From an uncultured Eubacteriales bacterium (GTDB lineage: Bacteria; Bacillota; Clostridia; Lachnospirales; Lachnospiraceae), in NCBI GenBank assembly GCA_949294665.1, contig CASFID010000056.1, forward strand, positions 32,364 to 96,363: a stretch of DNA of 64,000 bases, written 5' to 3'. The position numbers and the translations under genes are program-made. The notes under the pieces are model-generated. The model was given only the letters and a program-made list of their open reading frames with translations. It was not told the origin of the DNA and did no database searches. Shown in pieces: positions 23,421-33,220 of this stretch (position 1 is the first letter of the stretch; each line of letters opens with the position of its first letter).

Positions 23421-24050
23421 ATGCTGACATTAAAAGAATTAAGAGGAATGGTAACTGTAACAGAATCTGAGGACAGGGTTCCGACAGCGAAACAATTATT
23501 AGAGTCTGGAGCGGAAGTGATTGTAAAGGAAGCTCTTACAAGAGACACTACAATTAGCGTCTTTGCGAATGGTTTTGTTCTTTACAGGGCAGGGAAGCAT
23601 TATACGGTTTTTTCTATTGAAGATTGTGGAACCTATGGTTATGAGTCTGTGAAGGATGCCTTCCAAGTATATGAGGCTTCATTTTTTGATAATGAAAACT
23701 GGTATGTCCGTTTGATCATGGAAGCTGAGGATCGTCTGGAGCGAAATCAGGACAGAATTAAATCTAATCATAAAGTATGTTCGTATGATCGCATGGTGGA
23801 GGAAGGCAGTGAAATAGAAAGCGATGAAGAAGGTATTCTGGAAAGTCTGGTTAAGGATGATCTTATTAAAAGAATGCTGGAAAAACTCAATGAACGTCAA
23901 AGAGAGATCATTTATCTTTTTTATTTTGAACAGTGGAGACAGCAGGATATTGCAGAGTACTTCGGTGTATCGCAGCAAAATGTTTCAGATATGATCAGAC
24001 GGGTGTTAAAAATTTTATCTGAATATGCAAATCAGGAAAAAAATAATTAA
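23421..24050 (+). CDS. Sigma-70-like factor
   Basis: Protein of 209 residues. The C-terminal 70 residues are a sigma region 4 domain: LNERQREIIYLFYFEQWRQQDIA followed by the helix-turn-helix EYFGVSQQNVSDMIRRVLK. The N-terminal half shows no clear region 2 and contains a beta-rich segment (ISVFANGFVLYRAGKHYTVFSI), so it may be a sigma-like activator (compare ORF7 of Tn916) and not a full sigma factor. GAAAGGTGG lies 5 nt before ATG 23421. It sits directly upstream of the structured leader of the adhesin and transfer genes, which are natural targets. Confidence 0.75.
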   Translation: MLTLKELRGMVTVTESEDRVPTAKQLLESGAEVIVKEALTRDTTISVFANGFVLYRAGKHYTVFSIEDCGTYGYESVKDAFQVYEASFFDNENWYVRLIMEAEDRLERNQDRIKSNHKVCSYDRMVEEGSEIESDEEGILESLVKDDLIKRMLEKLNERQREIIYLFYFEQWRQQDIAEYFGVSQQNVSDMIRRVLKILSEYANQEKNN

Positions 24051-24076
24051 AAAAATATCAGGTTTACCTTGTAAAA

Positions 24077-24143
24077 GGGTATAGGGCACTTCTGAAAGGT
24101 GAGAGGGTTAAAAGCTCTCAGGCACCTTGAAAAGTGAATACCC
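24077..24143 (+). ncRNA. Structured leader RNA (extended hairpin)
   Basis: Nested pairings form a long stem: GGGTAT (24077-24082) with ATACCC (24138-24143), CACTT-type pairing 24087-24091 with 24132-24136, AAGGTG (24096-24101) with CACCTT (24123-24128), and GAGAG (24101-24105) with CTCTC (24115-24119). I do not recognise a known riboswitch class. It lies in a 461-bp non-coding stretch between the sigma-like gene and the giant adhesin. Confidence 0.5.
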
Positions 24144-24199
24144 TGCCCAGAGTGATATCTGATCTGAATGTGCATTCTTGCGTATCTCTTCAGAGAAAA

Positions 24200-24233
24200 C
24201 GTTCCGGAAACAATGGAAACCGGGACAGGAACG
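24200..24233 (+). other. Second leader hairpin
   Basis: CGTTCC (24200-24205) and GGAACG (24228-24233) pair, enclosing a possible CCGG/CCGG inner contact. It follows the long stem at 24077-24143 by about 57 nt and may be part of the same RNA. Confidence 0.35.
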
Positions 24234-24319
24234 GATCTGGGAAAGAAAACAGGAAATGCTCATATCTTAAATCAATAATAATGTCTGATTCATAAAGATG
24301 ATGACAGTAGAAACAGTGT

Positions 24320-24361
24320 GGCGGTGTTTGTTTCCGATGGAATAGATACCGCCATATTTTT
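24320..24361 (+). terminator. Terminator upstream of adhesin gene
   Basis: GGCGGT (24320-24325) and ACCGCC (24348-24353) pair, with an inner TTCC/GGAA contact, followed by ATATTTTTG. It lies 150 bp before the adhesin start and downstream of the structured leader, so it could be the switching terminator of an attenuator. Two further small stems follow at 24374-24391 and 24392-24406. Confidence 0.6.
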
Positions 24362-24511
24362 GTACTGTTATCCCGGCTTGAAGAAAAGCCGACTGTCCCA
24401 GGCAGTGCAAGTCTGAAGAAAGGAGGAGAAAAGGCACGATAAAAACATAAAGCTACTCAAAGAAATAAAAAAGTTACTATCATAGCAAAGATTCAGAAAG
24501 GATTTAAGAAG

Positions 24512-27500
24512 ATGAAAAGAGGAAAAACAATGAAACTGATATCCGGATGTCTTGCAATGGTCTCCTTTTTATCTACGGTGTTTTCTCCCGCTGTTGCGTA
24601 TGCTGAAGTTCCGACAGATGAGAAGATCCCCTATTATGAAGAGGTTAAAGACCAGCTGGATCCGGATGAAGTGGTAACGGCGAAGGACATTGATATTACG
24701 ATTGGAAGTTCTTATGACATTGTTTCTGATTTTTCCGGTATTGAAATCCCGGATGACAGCAAGGTAAAAGTAACATTCCATGATGCGCAGAACGAAAAGG
24801 GGGATCCATTTACAACCGATCATGAAGATACCTATCAGGCTGCCTATTATGTGGAGCCTCTGATGACCGGACATCCGGCCTATCAGATCAGCAGAAATAT
24901 CAGTGTGAAAGATGCTGAGACAGAGGCAAAAAGCAAAGTCAATTCAGATGGCTCTTCTGATGAAGATTCAGGTGATGGAGGATCAGAAACATCTGATAGT
25001 GAAGAAGATTCATCTATATCGGTTTCTGAAGAAACTGAACGGACAGAAGAACAGGATATGCCTGATAAGGAAGAAATGCTTTCGGAGGAGGCTTTCGATA
25101 AAGCGTTAGAAAGTGCGGAAGGCCAGAAAACCGTAGATGATGAAACCGGCATGACACTTGGGGAAGCCCTCCTGCAGGCGGAAGAACAGGGGATCAATCT
25201 TCAGGAAATGGAACGGGGGGAAAGTATCAGCTTTACTGCACAGGCTCCGGCTGCTAAAGCTGCCAGGGCATCTCAATCCGTAACGATTACCCAGGGCAGT
25301 TATTACTATTATGCGGATTACGGCCTTGGTTCCTATGTGACTGCTCCGTTTACCGTGTCTTTTGGGAATGTGACAGCTACTGCATATTGTATTCAGCCAT
25401 CGAAGCCCGGTCCGGGGAGCGGAACTTACCAGATCACAAAACTGGAAGGAAACCGGGAACTGGCAAAGGTGTGCTATTACGGAACAGAAGCCTCAGGATC
25501 AGCTTATTTCTTTAACCATTATCATACAGATTTTTCTGCGGGAAAGAGATTTATTGTGACACACCTTGCGGCATCCTATGCCAACGGAAGCAGTGATGCG
25601 TTCTATGGAACAAACAGCACCGGTGAATCCCTGGCAATGGAACTGTATCATTATGCGGTCAGCCAGCCTGATATACCGGATGTTGAAATGTCCTTCTCCA
25701 ATGCTAATGTGACCGCCTATGTAGACGGAAACCAGCAGAGGACAGAAGAGATTACATTCCATGCGGCAAGTCAGCAGACAATTACCCTGGATCTGCCGGA
25801 TGGAGTAAAACTGCATAATGTCAGTACGGGAAAAACAAGTTCTGCAGGTGCAGATGTGACGATTTCCGGCGGCACACGGTTTTATCTGACCGCTCCGCTG
25901 ACACAGACAAAGGATGTGTCCGGCTCCTGGTCAGCGAAGATGCAGGGCAGTATCACGAAAGATTATTCCGCTTATAAGATTACCACAGGAAGCGGGACAC
26001 AGGATCTGGCGCTGGTCTTTGGCGAGGGTGTTGAAGATGAAAAGTATGTGGACTTTTCCGTGAAGTGGCTGGAACTGGCAAAAGTGGAGGTAATCAAGGT
26101 GGATTCCAACCATGCGAATGCAAAATTAACTGGAGCGATATTCGGGATCTACAGTGATAAAGAATGTACAAAACTGATCACGGAAATGCCGGCAACTGAC
26201 CAGAACGGATCTGCTGTAGCTGAAGTTGTAAAAACACAGGATACTGTGTATCTGAAAGAGATTACGGCTCCATCAGGCTATCGGATCAATACTTCTGCTT
26301 ATAATGTAAACCTTGTAGCGAATGAGACAACTTCTGTTACCGTTCCGGATCAGGAGCAGATGGGAGAACTTACGATCTATAAGGAAGGTCAGGTATTGAC
26401 CGGCGCAGACGTGTCTGAGAACGGCGTGGTATTCCAGTATGAGGATCGCAGGCAGGAGGGAGCTGTCTATAACGTCTATGCCGGGGCGGACATTGTAACC
26501 GCTTATGGCGCGAAAGTTTACAGTAAAGGCGATCTGGTAAAAGCAAACCTGACCACAGATTCCAACGGAGCAACCGTGCTGAAAAATCTCCATCTTGGGA
26601 CTTACACCATTAAAGAAGTGCAGGCTCCGGAGAATTTTTATAATGCCGGGGAGGAAAAGACAGTCACGCTGTCCTATGCCGGACAGAACGTAGAGACGGT
26701 ATTCAGCGAGAGTACCTTTGTCAATGACCGGCAGAAAGCGGAAGTTTTCGTGCTGAAAAAGGACAAGGACACCTTAAATCCCCTGGATGGCGGCGTGTTT
26801 GGTCTGTATGCAGGAAGCGATATTAAAAATGCAGATGGAAGTGTTGTGGTATCTAAGGGAACGCTGATTGAGAAAGCGGTGACTGGAGAGGATGGAAAAG
26901 CCGTATTTACGGCAGACCTGCCGATTGGATTTTCTTATGATGTGAAAGAAATCCAGGCTCCGGAAGGATATGTGAGGAACCAGACAGATGAATATTCCTT
27001 TACCTTTTCTTATACCAACGATAGTGAAGAGAAAGTGACATTTACCCATACCTTTACCAATGAACGAGTCAATGCAGTGATCCGGCTGCAGAAAAAAGAC
27101 GCTGAGACGAACCAGGCAGTTCCGCAGGGAGACGCTGTACTGGAAAATGCAGTGTATGGCCTGTATGCCCGTGAGGATATTGTGCATCCGGACGGGGCAA
27201 CCGGAGTGATCTATCATGCCGGTGACAGAGTAGCAACGCTGACCACAGATGAAAACGGAGAAGCGTCTGTGGAGAACCTATATCTTGGGGAGTATTTTGT
27301 AAAAGAAATCACGCCTCCTGTGGGGTATCTGGCGGACCAGAATGAATATGATCTGGTATGCAGCTATGAAGGAGACCTGACCGCTACCGTGGAGCGTGAA
27401 TGCATTTCTCCGGAGCAGGTAAAGAAGCAGCCCTTTGAGATCATCAAGGCGGCCAATAACGGGGAGACGGACGCTGACCTGCTGTCCGGAGCCGGATTTA

Positions 27501-30500
27501 CGGCTTATCTGCTTTCTGACCTTGCGGTAAAGGAAGATGGAAGCTATGATTTTGATTCTGCTGAACCGGTAGTAATTGGGGAGAATGGAGCGACAGAAAT
27601 ATTTACAGACGAGAAAGGACATGCCTGCAGCATTGCCCTTCCTTACGGCACATACCTTGTCCGGGAAACGACCACGCCTCATAATTATAAGCCGGTGGAT
27701 GACTTTATCGTGCGGATCACAGAGCATAATCCGAATACGCCCCAGGTATGGCGGGTGCTTCTGGATGAAGAATTTGAAGCGAAGCTGAAAATCATCAAAC
27801 AGGATGACGAGACGAAAAAGCCGGTACTGCAGGAAGGCACGGAGTTCCGGATTTATGACCTTGATAATGAGGAATATGTTGAACAGGTGACGACTTATCC
27901 GACAACAGAGGTTCATACCTCTTTCTTTACGGACGAGGAAGGCTACCTGATCCTGCCGCAGAACCTGAAGATCGGTCATTACCGGATTGAAGAAGTCACA
28001 GCGCCTTATGGGTATACGCTGAATGAGAATTACTATGAGATTGCCGTGGATTCCGATACCGCTTACCAGATTGATCCAGTGTCCGGGGATGTGGTAATCG
28101 AAGTGGTTTATGAGAACCATCCGGTGAAAGGAAACTTAAAGATCGTAAAACAGGGCGAAGTGCTGGACGGTTTCAACAAGGATTTTGTCTATCAGACAGA
28201 GAACTTGGCAGGCGCAGTCTTTGATGTATATGCCGCGGAGGACATTTATACCGTTGATTTCCAGAAAGACGCCGAAGGGAACCGTATCTTAGAATATGCT
28301 TCCGGCGAACTGGTAGGAACGGTGACTATGGATGAAAACGGGGAGGCGTTTCTTTCAGACCTTCCTCTTGGAAGTTATAAGATCGTGGAAGTGACCGCAC
28401 CGGAAGGTTTTGTGCTGAATGGGGAAGACCAGACGGTGACTTTTACCTACAAAGACCAGAATACGCCTGTGATTGAACAGGAAGCGGTTTTCCGGAATGA
28501 ACGCCAGAAAGTGGAAGTATCCGTGGTGAAAAAGGATGCGGAAACGGAGGCGACTGTGGCAGGCGCAGTTTTTGGGCTGTATGCCAAAGAGGATATTCTG
28601 GCACACGGCGAAGTGATTGTGAAAGCGGACACGCTGATTGGCAAGGCATTGTCTGATGAAAACGGGAAAGCCGTATTTGTGAATGACCTGCCTTTTGGAC
28701 GATACTACATCAAAGAAGAAGCAGCTCCGGACGGATATGTTTCTTCCGATAAAGTTGTAGAAGTGACCGCAGAGTACCAGGGGCAGGAGATCCCTGTGGT
28801 GGAACTGTCCTCTGAATATGAAAATGAACCGACTAAGATTTCCGTGAAAAAGACGGATCTCACAACCGGCGTGGAGCTGGAGGGCGCAAAGCTGACAGTC
28901 CTGGATAAAGACGGAAATGTGGTTGACAGTTGGACTTCTGTAAAAGGAGAGGAACATCTGATTGAACGGCTGACTGTAGGCGAGACTTACACGCTCCGGG
29001 AAGAACTGGCTCCTTACGGGTATCTGAAAGCAGAAGAAATTACCTTTACCGTGGAGGATACAGCACAGATCCAGAAAGTGGAAATGAAAGATGATGTGCC
29101 GACAGGGACGCTGATCATCAATAAGAAAGGCGAGTTCCTGGAGGATGTGACGCTTGCCGATACCATTGGCGGCTGGATCAGTCATATCTTTGAGTATGTT
29201 ACCGGCGCATTAAAAGACGTAACCTTTGAGGTATACGCTCTGGAGGACATTCAGGCGGCAGACGGCGAGAGTGATGATTACTACAAAAAGGACGAGCTGA
29301 TCGCCACGATCACCACAGATGAGGCAGGGATTGCGAAGCTGTCAGACCTTCCCCTTGGGAAATACTATGTGAAAGAAAAGGAGACTGCGGAAGGCTATGT
29401 ACTGGACGGAGAGATCCGGGAGATTGACCTGACCTATGTGGATCAGGACACGACGGAAGTTACCTGGTCGGGAGACTGGCAGAATAACCGCCAGAAGGCG
29501 GAAGTCTCTGTCCTGAAGAAAGAAAAGGATACTGACCGGGTACTGGAAGGTGCTGTGTTTGCACTTTCCGCAAAAGAGGACATTACCAATAAGGACGGGG
29601 ATGTGGTTCTGGAAGTGGGAACCGTGATCGAGGAAAAGGCAACCGGTGAGGATGGAAAGCTGACCTTTGAGGCGGATCTGCCAATCGGATTTTCCTATAC
29701 CGTGAAAGAGACTTCACCGGCGCCGGGATTTGCCACCACAGACGAGGCGCAGGAGTTTACCTTTACAGCAGAATCTTCTGATAAAGCGACAGTTTCTTAC
29801 GAATTTACCTTTGAGGATGAACCGACAGCCTTTGAATTTACCAAAACATCTCTGACTACCGGGGAAGAAATCGAGGGAGCGAAGCTGACGGTAACGAATG
29901 AAAACGGAGAAGTTGTGGATGAATGGGTATCCGGCAAAGAACCACATATCATAAAAGAGCTGGTGGTAGGTCAGACCTATACCATGACAGAAGTTCTTCC
30001 GGCTCCGGGGTATGTGACTGCGAAGAGCATCCGGTTTACAGTGGAGGATACCGCAGAAGTCCAGAAGATCGAAATGAAAGATGATGTGACGAAGGTGGAA
30101 ATCTCCAAGACGGATATTGCAGGAGAGGAACTGCCGGGAGCGAAGCTGACGATCCTGGATGAGAATGGAGAGGTTGTGGAGAGCTGGACTTCCACAGAAG
30201 AACCGCATTATATTGAAATGCTTCCGATCGGGAAGTACACACTCCATGAAGAATCCGCACCGGAAGGATATCTGGTCGCAGAGGATGTAGCGTTTGAAGT
30301 AAAAGATACCGGCGAAATCCAGAGGGTTGTGATGAAAGATGAGGCAGAGCCGGAAGAAACGCCGGAGACGCCTCAGGACACCGCATCCGGGGATGCCCCG
30401 CAGACCGGAGATCATACAAACATTTTGTTATGGTCTGCATTGCTTGGCCTGGGACTTTGCGGATCTGTCACGGCAGTTATTTTAAGAAGAAAAAGGAAAT

Positions 30501-30502
30501 AA
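24512..30502 (+). CDS. Giant Cna_B-repeat surface adhesin (SpaA-like)
   Basis: Cell-wall protein of 1996 residues. A signal peptide (about 1-32) is followed by an acidic Ser/Asp/Glu-rich linker and a thioester-domain-like region with Cys293 in AYCIQPS; the partner position reads THLAAS instead of the usual Gln-containing motif. From about residue 520 to 1945 there are about 13 Cna_B/SpaA domains, each with a start like KKDKDT...GAVFGLYA and an end like VKEI.AP.GY, suited to Lys-Asn isopeptide bonds. The C-terminus is a sorting signal: APQTG, a hydrophobic helix and RRKRK. It probably helps donor-recipient contact during conjugation or binds host surfaces. No sortase gene is in the window. It is preceded by a structured leader and ends at a terminator. 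Confidence 0.88.
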   Translation: MKRGKTMKLISGCLAMVSFLSTVFSPAVAYAEVPTDEKIPYYEEVKDQLDPDEVVTAKDIDITIGSSYDIVSDFSGIEIPDDSKVKVTFHDAQNEKGDPFTTDHEDTYQAAYYVEPLMTGHPAYQISRNISVKDAETEAKSKVNSDGSSDEDSGDGGSETSDSEEDSSISVSEETERTEEQDMPDKEEMLSEEAFDKALESAEGQKTVDDETGMTLGEALLQAEEQGINLQEMERGESISFTAQAPAAKAARASQSVTITQGSYYYYADYGLGSYVTAPFTVSFGNVTATAYCIQPSKPGPGSGTYQITKLEGNRELAKVCYYGTEASGSAYFFNHYHTDFSAGKRFIVTHLAASYANGSSDAFYGTNSTGESLAMELYHYAVSQPDIPDVEMSFSNANVTAYVDGNQQRTEEITFHAASQQTITLDLPDGVKLHNVSTGKTSSAGADVTISGGTRFYLTAPLTQTKDVSGSWSAKMQGSITKDYSAYKITTGSGTQDLALVFGEGVEDEKYVDFSVKWLELAKVEVIKVDSNHANAKLTGAIFGIYSDKECTKLITEMPATDQNGSAVAEVVKTQDTVYLKEITAPSGYRINTSAYNVNLVANETTSVTVPDQEQMGELTIYKEGQVLTGADVSENGVVFQYEDRRQEGAVYNVYAGADIVTAYGAKVYSKGDLVKANLTTDSNGATVLKNLHLGTYTIKEVQAPENFYNAGEEKTVTLSYAGQNVETVFSESTFVNDRQKAEVFVLKKDKDTLNPLDGGVFGLYAGSDIKNADGSVVVSKGTLIEKAVTGEDGKAVFTADLPIGFSYDVKEIQAPEGYVRNQTDEYSFTFSYTNDSEEKVTFTHTFTNERVNAVIRLQKKDAETNQAVPQGDAVLENAVYGLYAREDIVHPDGATGVIYHAGDRVATLTTDENGEASVENLYLGEYFVKEITPPVGYLADQNEYDLVCSYEGDLTATVERECISPEQVKKQPFEIIKAANNGETDADLLSGAGFTAYLLSDLAVKEDGSYDFDSAEPVVIGENGATEIFTDEKGHACSIALPYGTYLVRETTTPHNYKPVDDFIVRITEHNPNTPQVWRVLLDEEFEAKLKIIKQDDETKKPVLQEGTEFRIYDLDNEEYVEQVTTYPTTEVHTSFFTDEEGYLILPQNLKIGHYRIEEVTAPYGYTLNENYYEIAVDSDTAYQIDPVSGDVVIEVVYENHPVKGNLKIVKQGEVLDGFNKDFVYQTENLAGAVFDVYAAEDIYTVDFQKDAEGNRILEYASGELVGTVTMDENGEAFLSDLPLGSYKIVEVTAPEGFVLNGEDQTVTFTYKDQNTPVIEQEAVFRNERQKVEVSVVKKDAETEATVAGAVFGLYAKEDILAHGEVIVKADTLIGKALSDENGKAVFVNDLPFGRYYIKEEAAPDGYVSSDKVVEVTAEYQGQEIPVVELSSEYENEPTKISVKKTDLTTGVELEGAKLTVLDKDGNVVDSWTSVKGEEHLIERLTVGETYTLREELAPYGYLKAEEITFTVEDTAQIQKVEMKDDVPTGTLIINKKGEFLEDVTLADTIGGWISHIFEYVTGALKDVTFEVYALEDIQAADGESDDYYKKDELIATITTDEAGIAKLSDLPLGKYYVKEKETAEGYVLDGEIREIDLTYVDQDTTEVTWSGDWQNNRQKAEVSVLKKEKDTDRVLEGAVFALSAKEDITNKDGDVVLEVGTVIEEKATGEDGKLTFEADLPIGFSYTVKETSPAPGFATTDEAQEFTFTAESSDKATVSYEFTFEDEPTAFEFTKTSLTTGEEIEGAKLTVTNENGEVVDEWVSGKEPHIIKELVVGQTYTMTEVLPAPGYVTAKSIRFTVEDTAEVQKIEMKDDVTKVEISKTDIAGEELPGAKLTILDENGEVVESWTSTEEPHYIEMLPIGKYTLHEESAPEGYLVAEDVAFEVKDTGEIQRVVMKDEAEPEETPETPQDTASGDAPQTGDHTNILLWSALLGLGLCGSVTAVILRRKRK

Positions 30503-30516
30503 GAAATTAGGAAATG

Positions 30517-30547
30517 GGCGTTCACTGAAAGATGTGGGCGCCTTTTT
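30517..30547 (+). terminator. Terminator after adhesin gene
   Basis: GGCGTTCAC (30517-30525) and GTGGGCGCC (30534-30542) pair over 9 bp with two G-U pairs and are followed by TTTTT. It separates the adhesin from the transfer operon, or reduces read-through into it. Confidence 0.7.
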
Positions 30548-30571
30548 GCAACAGAAAAAGGAAACAGGATT

Positions 30572-30847
30572 ATGGAAAATAAGAAATTAGTGATTGATCC
30601 GAAAGCGGCAATTCCGGGGCAGAAATATCAAAAGGACAAGCCATGGTCCTGCAGATATTGTTTCTGGTGGGAAAAAGGAGGGTGCAGAGAAGAAAAATGC
30701 CACTATCTGGAAAAAGAAACAAAAAAGAAGGATAAGCCCCATGAACCCGGGAGTTGCAAAGGCTGCCCTTACGGAAAACACATGCCGTGTATCGGATACT
30801 GCATAGCAGTTTTATATCGGGAAATGAGTCCCCGGAAAGAGAGGTGA
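30572..30847 (+). CDS. Cys-rich small protein of transfer operon
   Basis: Protein of 91 residues with many cysteines in a conserved-looking order: WSCRYCFWW, GGCREEKCHYL, SCKGCPYG and PCIGYC. These probably bind one or two zinc ions. The rest is lysine-rich. It starts the transfer gene block, 4 bp before the PcfB-like gene. Similar cysteine-rich proteins precede pcfB in Tn1549-like elements. The function is unknown; nucleic-acid or protein binding is possible. Confidence 0.6.
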   Translation: MENKKLVIDPKAAIPGQKYQKDKPWSCRYCFWWEKGGCREEKCHYLEKETKKKDKPHEPGSCKGCPYGKHMPCIGYCIAVLYREMSPRKER

Positions 30848-30851
30848 AAAT

Positions 30852-31409
30852 TTGCAGGATGAAGTAAATGAGAAAACGATCAGCCTGTGCGTCCAGTGTA
30901 CAAGGATGACGGCAGGAGTGCTGAAAGCAGTTCTGCGAAAATTTTTGAACGACAGGGATCGTGCAAAGCAGAATAAAGTACAAATCCGGCAGGCTGCAAA
31001 AAGAGGCCGGGCCCAGGAGAAAGGAAGAGTAAAAGAACAGAAACGTCAGCAGAAACGGATGCCTCATGGAAAACAGACCATGAAACAGCTGATGTCAAAG
31101 GGGGCCAAGCTTTCCAATATCCTGATTACGGATCAGAACATCGGCTCTTTTGACCGTGTGGCGAGAAAATACGGGATCGATTACAGCCTGAAAAGGGATA
31201 ACAGCGTTTCTCCACCCAAATACATGGTGTTTTTCCGTGCAAGGGATGTAGATGTGATGACCGCAGCCTTCCGGGAATATGCCGGGGTTGCGATGAAGAA
31301 ATCCAGAAAGCCTTCCGTCAGGAAAAAACTTCAGAAAGCGATCCAGAGGACAGTAAAGCACCGGGAACGTGTAAAGGTCAGGCAGAAAGACAGAGGGCAG
31401 GAGCGATGA
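30852..31409 (+). CDS. pcfB: PcfB/DUF3801-family mobilisation protein
   Basis: A protein of 185 residues with a TTG start at 30852. The N-terminal helix region (MTAGVLKAVLRKFLND) and the conserved KQTMKQLMSKGAKLSNILIT..NIGSFDRVARKYGIDYSL plus VFFRARDVDVMTAAFREY fit the PcfB/DUF3801 family; the C-terminus is very basic. In pCF10, PcfB is a relaxosome-associated adaptor that brings the substrate to the PcfC coupling protein. Here the coupling-protein gene follows with a 4-bp overlap, which supports the same job. No relaxase partner is encoded nearby. Confidence 0.82.
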   Translation: MQDEVNEKTISLCVQCTRMTAGVLKAVLRKFLNDRDRAKQNKVQIRQAAKRGRAQEKGRVKEQKRQQKRMPHGKQTMKQLMSKGAKLSNILITDQNIGSFDRVARKYGIDYSLKRDNSVSPPKYMVFFRARDVDVMTAAFREYAGVAMKKSRKPSVRKKLQKAIQRTVKHRERVKVRQKDRGQER

Positions 31410-33220
31410 AGCAGATACAGATCAAGAAGCTGCTCCTTTTGAATTTCCCATATCTGATCGGTTTTTATATCGTGGATAAGGGAGCGTGGCTTTTCCGGCA
31501 CTGTACAGGAGACAGCTGGATCGTGCGTATGGGCGTGATGCTCTCTAATTTTAAACTGGCTTTTTCTTCCTGGCTTCCCAGTCTTCATTTATATGATCTG
31601 CTGGCAGGAGCAATCGCAGCGGTCATTTTAAAATTGATCGTTGTGTATCGGGGGAAAAATGCGAAGAAATTCCGGCAGGGAGAAGAATACGGATCTGCCA
31701 GGTGGGGAACGGCGAAGGATATCGAACCGTTTTTGGATCCGGTTTTTGAAAACAATATCATCCTGACACAGACAGAAGGGTTGACCATGAACAGCCGGCC
31801 AAAACTTCCGAAGTATGCCAGGAATAAGAATGTGATCGTGATTGGAGGTTCCGGATCAGGAAAAACCCGTTTCTATGTGAAACCGCAGCTGATGCAGATG
31901 ACGGACCATGTTTCCTACGTTGTGACGGATCCGAAAGGCACGATCATTGTGGAATGCGGCCGGATGCTGGTGAACCACGGATATCAGATCAAGGTGCTGA
32001 ACACCATCAATTTCAGCAAATCCATGCATTATAACCCCTTCCATTATATCCGCTCGGAGAAAGATATCCTGAAGCTGGTGAATACGATCATCGCCAATAC
32101 CAAGGGGGAAGGGGAGAAAGCGACGGAAGATTTCTGGATCAAAGCTGAGAGGCTTTTGTATACAGCTCTGATCGGATATATCTGGTATGAAGCGCCGGAG
32201 GAAGAACAGAATTTTTCTACCCTTCTGGAATTTATCAACGCCAGTGAGACGCGGGAAGAGGATGAAGATTTTAAAAATGCGGTGGACGAATTGTTTGAGG
32301 AACTGGAAGCAGAAAATCCGGAGCATTTTGCCGTCAGACAGTACCGGAAATATAAGCTGGCGGCAGGTAAGACAGCAAAATCAATTTTGATTTCCTGCGG
32401 CGCCAGGCTAGCTCCGTTTGATATTGCAGAGCTGCGGGAACTTACCAGTTATGATGAACTGGAACTGGACAAGCTGGGAGACAGAAAGACAGCTATGTTT
32501 GTCATTATTTCTGACACGGATGATACCTTTAATTTTATCGTGGCGATCATGTATACGCAGCTTTTTAATCTGCTTTGCGAAAAGGCGGATGATGTATACG
32601 GAGGAAGGCTCCCCTATCATGTCCGGCTTCTGCTGGATGAGTTCAGTAATATCGGACAGATCCCGAAATTTGACAAGCTGATTGCTACGATCCGAAGCAG
32701 GGAGATTTCCGCTTCTATCATCCTGCAGTCACAGTCGCAGCTGAAAACGATATATAAAGATGCCGCCGAGACGATCCTGGGCAATTGCGATAGCATGTTG
32801 TTCCTTGGAGGCAAAGAAAGTTCAACCCTGAAAGAAATTTCAGAGACTCTGGGCAAAGAAACGATCGATCTGTATAACACATCTGACACCAGGGGGCAGA
32901 GCCCGTCCTATGGAATGAATTATCAGAAAACCGGTAAGCAGTTAATGAGCCGTGATGAACTGGCTGTGATGGATGGAAACAAATGTATCCTGCAGCTGAG
33001 GGGCGTAAGGCCGTTTTACAGTGATAAATATGATATCACCAGGCATAAGCGCTACAGGGAACTGTCTGACTTTAATAAGAAAAATGAGTTCCATATCGAA
33101 CAATATCTGGAACATAAACTGATCCTGCCTCAGGATCAGGAGTTTGAATTATACGAATATGACGTGTCGCCGGAAGAGGCTGAGGTGGCAGAAAAGGAGG
33201 AATACAGCAGTGTGGATTGA
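31406..33220 (+). CDS. virD4: VirD4/TraG coupling protein
   Basis: Type IV coupling ATPase of 604 residues. Two N-terminal membrane segments (about 7-30 and 60-85) are followed by the ATPase domain with Walker A GGSGSGKT (about 146-153) and Walker B LLLDEFSNIG. It should recruit the relaxase-DNA complex to the secretion channel. Length and motifs fit the TraG/PcfC branch in Firmicutes. It overlaps pcfB by 4 bp and the next small gene by 11 bp. It is the first clear T4SS ATPase in the block. Confidence 0.93.
   Translation: MKQIQIKKLLLLNFPYLIGFYIVDKGAWLFRHCTGDSWIVRMGVMLSNFKLAFSSWLPSLHLYDLLAGAIAAVILKLIVVYRGKNAKKFRQGEEYGSARWGTAKDIEPFLDPVFENNIILTQTEGLTMNSRPKLPKYARNKNVIVIGGSGSGKTRFYVKPQLMQMTDHVSYVVTDPKGTIIVECGRMLVNHGYQIKVLNTINFSKSMHYNPFHYIRSEKDILKLVNTIIANTKGEGEKATEDFWIKAERLLYTALIGYIWYEAPEEEQNFSTLLEFINASETREEDEDFKNAVDELFEELEAENPEHFAVRQYRKYKLAAGKTAKSILISCGARLAPFDIAELRELTSYDELELDKLGDRKTAMFVIISDTDDTFNFIVAIMYTQLFNLLCEKADDVYGGRLPYHVRLLLDEFSNIGQIPKFDKLIATIRSREISASIILQSQSQLKTIYKDAAETILGNCDSMLFLGGKESSTLKEISETLGKETIDLYNTSDTRGQSPSYGMNYQKTGKQLMSRDELAVMDGNKCILQLRGVRPFYSDKYDITRHKRYRELSDFNKKNEFHIEQYLEHKLILPQDQEFELYEYDVSPEEAEVAEKEEYSSVD

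Noticed and set aside
23412-24050. Full sigma-70 factor with region 2
   Set aside because: Only region 4 is recognisable; the N-terminal half does not read as region 2.
26074-30340. Repeats in the adhesin gene considered as DNA-level tandem repeats
   Set aside because: The repeats are at protein-domain level (Cna_B) with diverged DNA; no recent tandem duplication seen.
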